Origin: Sclerurus mexicanus
Taxonomy: Eukaryota; Chordata; Aves; Passeriformes; Furnariidae
Assembly: GCA_013396755.1 (NCBI GenBank)
Contig: VWZF01002914.1
Location: 880,335-944,334, forward strand
Direction: 5' to 3'
Length of the DNA: 64,000 bases
The position numbers and the translations under genes were made by a program. Under the pieces are notes generated by a model that was given only the letters and a program-made list of their open reading frames with translations, ran no database searches and was not told the DNA's origin. Shown here piece by piece: positions 59,301 through 64,000 of this stretch. The first letter of the stretch is position 1, and every line of letters begins with the position of its first letter.

Positions 59301-60695
59301 CTGTGTTTCAACAACTGTATGTCTCTCCTTGTGTATTTAGGTCTCTTTCCAGAAAGAATACCAGAAGAAGTATACCATCACAAAAGGGCAGGAGATAAAT
59401 CTACTTAAATATATGTCTGGCTGATTCCATTCACACAGCTTCTGAAATGTCTGAAGTAGTAAATACCAGGCTGGGATGCATACAAAGTTGTCTAATGATC
59501 CAGTTTTATAGCAACTACATATACTGAAATCCCATTAAGATGAGTGTGTGTGGCTAGGGACTGCACAGATAGCCCCTTTGGGATTCAGTTTCACTCCCCT
59601 CTTGTCTCTGCTTTTTTTAGCATTGTACACTAGAAAATCTGGGACATTTTGCTTGAGGAAGGTTTTCCCATACAAATTAGAATACTTCTCAAAGTCACAA
59701 TACCCTCCAGTTCATGATTTCTGTAAAATATTCTCTTATCACAGACATTGCAAAGTTTTGCAGTAAGTGATTATATTTTATTAAAATTTCTAAGTGTCAG
59801 AGTAATATGTTTCAGAGTAACATACCAACAGTGTCTCAAGAGCAAACACCCTGGCATCTTATAACATGAAATCTAGTATGCTTGTGAAAAAAAACATCAT
59901 ATGGATTGTAGAAAACTGGCCTAGTAACCAGAAACCTCTACCAACTCCATGCTCCATCTCATACAAAACTTTGAATAGAGAACTAACCTTTGTCTTGGTG
60001 AGTATGAAGCAGGTGATCAGGAACTGTCCTTGAAAGTAGACATTGTAGTAATTTCTTATTCTCTAAAGGCTTATCTGCTAGAATTCTGTTTGCTTACAGT
60101 GATGATAAATGAGCTATACATGAAGTGGGTTTTTATTTAGTTATAGAGCAGTAAATATGTCAATTTAATGTAATTTAATAGCATTTAATTGTGCAATGTG
60201 TGTTTATTACTTTGAAAACCATAACAAAATTTTAGGTATAGTGAAGCTTAGAGCAGAAAACAAAGATAGAAATTACCTGCATTGGTTCTCTGCTCTTTGG
60301 AGAAAATAACATTGCAAAATTATGACATAAACATAGAGGAAGGTGGCAATTTGAAGTATTGTTGAAGATTAACTTTTAGCTAATAGCATAGAATGGAACT
60401 GATTAGGCAAAATTCAAATTTGAAACTGAAATTTCTAACTATATTTTGACAATATGACCATGAACAGGTGTATGTGTGGTCAACTGTTCCTAAATGCTAA
60501 GATTTTTTGGATCACTTAGCTTTGAAAAGCACAGCAGTGATCTTACTAAACTTAAAAAAGACTAAGTAGTTGTAGTGACAACACTGAATGATTTGTTGAT
60601 ATATAAATGTCATCCTGAATTGCTACACCCTTTTACATTCTGATTTGTAATATTCCAGATCCAGTTTCAAGCCAAGAAATGCAGAATTTTTTTAA
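53325..60695. other. Unique AT-rich DNA, no gene seen
   Basis: More than 7 kb without a recognised repeat family, coding exon or RNA gene. Small direct repeats occur, such as 'ttttgtaggatattagt' twice near 53544-53576. Short frames of up to 100 codons show no domains. Confidence 0.5.
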
Positions 60696-60763
60696 TTCCT
60701 TCCTTCCTTCCTTCCTTCCTTCCTTCCTTCCTTCCTTCCTTCCTTCCTTCCTTCCTTCCTTCC
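60696..60763. repeat. (TTCC)17 microsatellite
   Basis: A perfect 68-bp run of TTCC follows 'tttttttaa'. The plus strand is all pyrimidine and the minus strand all purine. The absence of interruptions indicates recent expansion or active slippage. Confidence 0.97.
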
Positions 60764-62692
60764 AGCAGAATTAGGCATCAAATTTAAGATAGCTGTAAGA
60801 AACACAAGAAAAATAAAGCTTGTATAGTATACCATGTGTAGTATAACCACCTAGGGAAACAAAACAAAATGAAATCTTAGACAAAATTTTAAAGTAAAAA
60901 TCCTAAAAGTAAATAATTTCCAATTGTAGGCAAAGATATTACATTCTACAGCTGGGATTCCACTTGCTAGATAAATGGACTTCCATACACTTTTCATAAA
61001 TGAGAAAATATTATCAGTTTGGGGTTTCTGTTTAAAGATCAGGATTGTCTGTTAACTGCTCAGGCCAAAAACACAAAATAAATTCAGATAATGTCAACAT
61101 TCTCAAATTATAGACAGTAAGACCAAAGTAAAAAACTGATTGATCTGCACTATAGACTGTATTTATAATCTACAGGATACATCAAGGCCAGATCCTGTAC
61201 ATACTCACTTATAGGTGGTATTTTATCCAGTCCTTCCTCCAACAGTGAGGATTATTTATTGTGTTAAGAAAAAGCTGTTGTGTCAAAGGCTACCAAATCA
61301 GTTCTAATAAGTTTTGCTTTGCTTTGCTTTGCTGTCCTTAATTCAATTTGAGCTACATAGTCTAAGACAAGCAGAAGCAGAGTTTTTATGACTGGTTTAT
61401 GAAATTCTGAAAATATAGAGTTATTATGGAGGAAAGAGTAATACAACTCATATTTCCAGTATCCTGAGCAGAGCTATTACAATAAATATATGACAATTTG
61501 CAACTATTAGTGCTACAGCTTGGAAATGTACTTTCATTATTTTGTAAATTATTGTATCATTTTTGCATATTAATTGTTATAAAAAGGGTTGCAATGTGTG
61601 TTCTAGCAACAAAACACTTCTACTGAATGAAATTGCAGTTTAATAAAATGTAATTTATTTTGTGCCATGGTTTTCAACTCTTTCACAGATTTAGAAAATG
61701 AGATTGGAATAAGAAAATGACCTCACATAGTTTTGCAAAGATTCCTAAGTTACAAAAATCTTTCAGTTTCCTCAAGTATCATTCTAAAAACTGAAGTTTC
61801 TAATATGCGTGGGAAGTACACTCCAAATACAGTTCATAGAATGCAATAGAAATGTGTTTATCTATTTTAAATAATGCTCATCACACGTTACTCGTACATT
61901 TTAACAAACCTGCCCAGTCCTGAGAGTAGCTTTAAACCAGAATTATCCTTAAATTCAATATCTGACAACCCAATTATTCTCAGAGGCACCCTGAATTTGC
62001 TCTCAAATTAATCTGTAATCTATATTTAGGCTACTTATAGAACTTTCCCTTAGAGCATGTGATGCTGTATGCTTCTGGAATACATTCGTAACCTCTCAGG
62101 AGGTGGGGGCACAGATCAGTGGAGTAGGTGGAGACAAGGGTATAGTGTTTTTCATTGGGGTAGAGAAGGTCATCTGAGTGCAGTTTAGAGCACATGTTTG
62201 AAATGCATGGAATGCCAGGGCCTACCTGCTCAGAGGTCTCACAAGAAACAGGCTGCTGGTATTTTTGCACAATACAGGCAGAAACACCTTTGGAATGAGG
62301 TGTGCATAGTGGGAGAGATTCTGATAAGGCTGCCTATTACTAAACAAAACTCTGAGCCCCTTTTTTATGTTCATTGAATTTGTACTAAGTTACATTGGAC
62401 ACTGTAATGTAAAATTTTCTAATGTTAATAAAGTAGAAGTCTAATAATTCACACTACCAGGATACTTTTTATTTTATTAATTTTATTTAATTAGTTTTAT
62501 TTATTTTATCTAGTATTCATTTTAACATTATAAAGCTATCAATTGGGTAACCTTCTAACAACAAAAACTAGTTGAATTTAACAAGACCCATGCTCCTTCC
62601 ACAATAAAGAAAGATAACATTATTTTCACAATATTTTCATATTTCTAAATTTTCAGTTTGGAATAAAATCTCAACTTTCACAATTTTTATTC
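60764..62692. other. Unique AT-rich DNA, no gene seen
   Basis: No gene or known repeat family recognised. A short (TTTGC)4 run lies at about 61312-61332. Confidence 0.5.
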
Positions 62693-62710
62693 TTTTTTTT
62701 TTTNCCTTTT

Positions 62711-62745
<35 letters not shown>
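62693..62745. repeat. Poly-T tract containing a single-N gap
   Basis: Eleven T (62693-62703), an N at 62704, a short mixed stretch, then about 31 T (62715-62745). Homopolymer length is unreliable here. The lysine-rich minus-strand frame crossing it is an artefact of the poly-A complement. Confidence 0.93.
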
Positions 62746-62749
<4 letters not shown>

Positions 62750-64000
62750 AAAGTGGAATCTTTAGGGTTTCTACTTGACAGGACACTCCACAGTAGTGAA
62801 TGTGGGAAATTGTTCTTTTGAGTGTTAGAGTGTGCGCCTTGGGGGCTACTTTTTAGCAGTGATGTGGCCTTCCTTGTCCCTAGCCCTATCATCTATTTCT
62901 TACTCTTAATTTGTGCAGGTGTAAGCACCACTGAATATGCAAAGCAGAGAACAACTAGCTGTAACAGTTACATTTCAAAATATTTTCAGCATATATGATT
63001 TCAGAACAATCTTAGAGGGTGTTGTTTTATGTACTAATTGTAAATTTATCCTAATACTAATCTCATACTGTCCTTTAGAGGCAAGAGTAATTCATAAATT
63101 TTCTTCCTCTTCTCTATAATCTGCAATAGTTATTGTGTAAGAAAAAATATTAAGGGTTCAGATTACACTCTCAATATTATGCAGACAATAATATACTTAC
63201 TCTTAAGAAAGCCTGTACTTCACTGCACCTAAAGCCACTCTACTACTGTGGTCATAAATCTAATTTGTCACCTAGGATATTTTTCTTAAGATCATTGTAC
63301 TAATATTATCAGAATATGTACAGAGCAAACAGAAGCTACGAAAGGGTATTCACATACCAGAAGCAGCTAACTTTTGTCTTTTCACCTTCACTTGTTTTGA
63401 TGCTGAACTTATAACAATTTGAGCTAATTTAGTTTACAGCCAAATAAAAACCTATTTAGCTGTAAGCTAAAATTTCATTTGACATAATTTTATGTCCAGT
63501 CAACCAATTTGAACTCAGTTCAAGGCATTTTATAATACTTTCTCATTGGCTTTAACACAATCTGAAGTAAATTTAAGTATCATTGGTTTAAACATGCACG
63601 TAGAATATATAACAGCAATCAGTGGATCATTTATGGAAATTAAAAAAAAAAATAACAGATGTTCTAAAATGCTTTAATATTTATTTTCTGTGCAGTGATT
63701 TAAGTCTTCACACTGGTCAGTGTATTTTGATTGTTGACAAATAGAACATTGACTCCTTAAGGACCCTACATCTAATATAAACACTACTTAATTTTTCAGT
63801 TCCATGGAATGAAAAGAATTGATGATTCAAAGATCACGATTTTGTTCTAACTTTTGAGTTGTTGGTATTTTTCATGGATATTAATTTATCATGTAATGGA
63901 TTGCCAAGATAGGACCATCACTTCAGTTCTGTCATTGATTGTATCACCCCCAAGGAGAATAACAAATTTGCAGTAACAGTTAATTAAGAGAATGGTCTCT
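62746..64000. other. Unique AT-rich DNA to window end, no gene seen
   Basis: No coding exon or known repeat is recognised. An A-tract occurs near 63641-63652. Confidence 0.5.

Noticed and set aside
60696..60763. (TTCC)n as part of a CRISPR-like or satellite array
   Set aside because: It is a plain tetranucleotide microsatellite without spacers.

Overview
This window looks like about 64 kb of AT-rich, non-coding DNA from a bird nuclear genome. The evidence is many CR1 non-LTR retrotransposon copies ending in the typical avian (ATTCTATG)n-like 3' tail, solo LTRs of endogenous retroviruses of a kind common in songbirds (one ends, on its own strand, in AAACCAGCACA), long poly-A/poly-T tracts and microsatellites, and assembly gaps. 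I found no intact protein-coding gene, tRNA, rRNA or CRISPR array. I saw no convincing exon series either, so it is probably intergenic or the inside of a large intron. Placing it within birds (passerine-like) is inference from the repeats, not proof.

Layout. 1-9.8 kb: a CR1 3' end at 438-761, then mostly unique AT-rich DNA with a 35-N gap at 6988-7022. 9.8-10.5 kb: an old CR1 fragment followed by CAAA-rich and TTTG-rich low-complexity arrays in opposite sense. 10.5-19.8 kb: unique DNA with minor tandem repeats. 19.8-23 kb: two minus-strand solo LTRs with visible target-site duplications (19792-20368 and 22327-22944). 24.6-29.8 kb: two consecutive plus-strand CR1 copies with decayed reverse transcriptase, the first apparently also keeping an ORF1 piece. 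29.9-34.1 kb: a 2.1-kb unit present twice in tandem, separated by a single N; each copy carries a CR1 3' fragment split by an LTR-like insertion. 34-37.9 kb: unique. 37.9-38.6 kb: a minus-strand CR1 keeping an FADD reverse-transcriptase motif, then about 1 kb of unclassified G+C-richer sequence. 43.4-43.9 kb: LTR-like sequence. 45.9-46.6 kb: CR1 3' part. 49.2-53.3 kb: a second 2.08-kb unit present twice in tandem around a single N; each copy carries a CR1 with its central RT region deleted. 53.3-64 kb: unique AT-rich DNA with a (TTCC)17 microsatellite and a gap in a poly-T tract.

How it fits together. There is no operon or pathway here. The history is repeated insertion and decay of CR1 elements, later LTR insertion (one inside a CR1) with loss of internal proviral sequence, and microsatellite growth. 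The most actionable observation is that both 2.1-kb tandem duplications have exactly one N at the junction and nearly identical copies. This is the signature of overlapping contig ends that were not merged, so about 4.2 kb of the window is probably an assembly artefact. I did not find a previously undescribed biological system.
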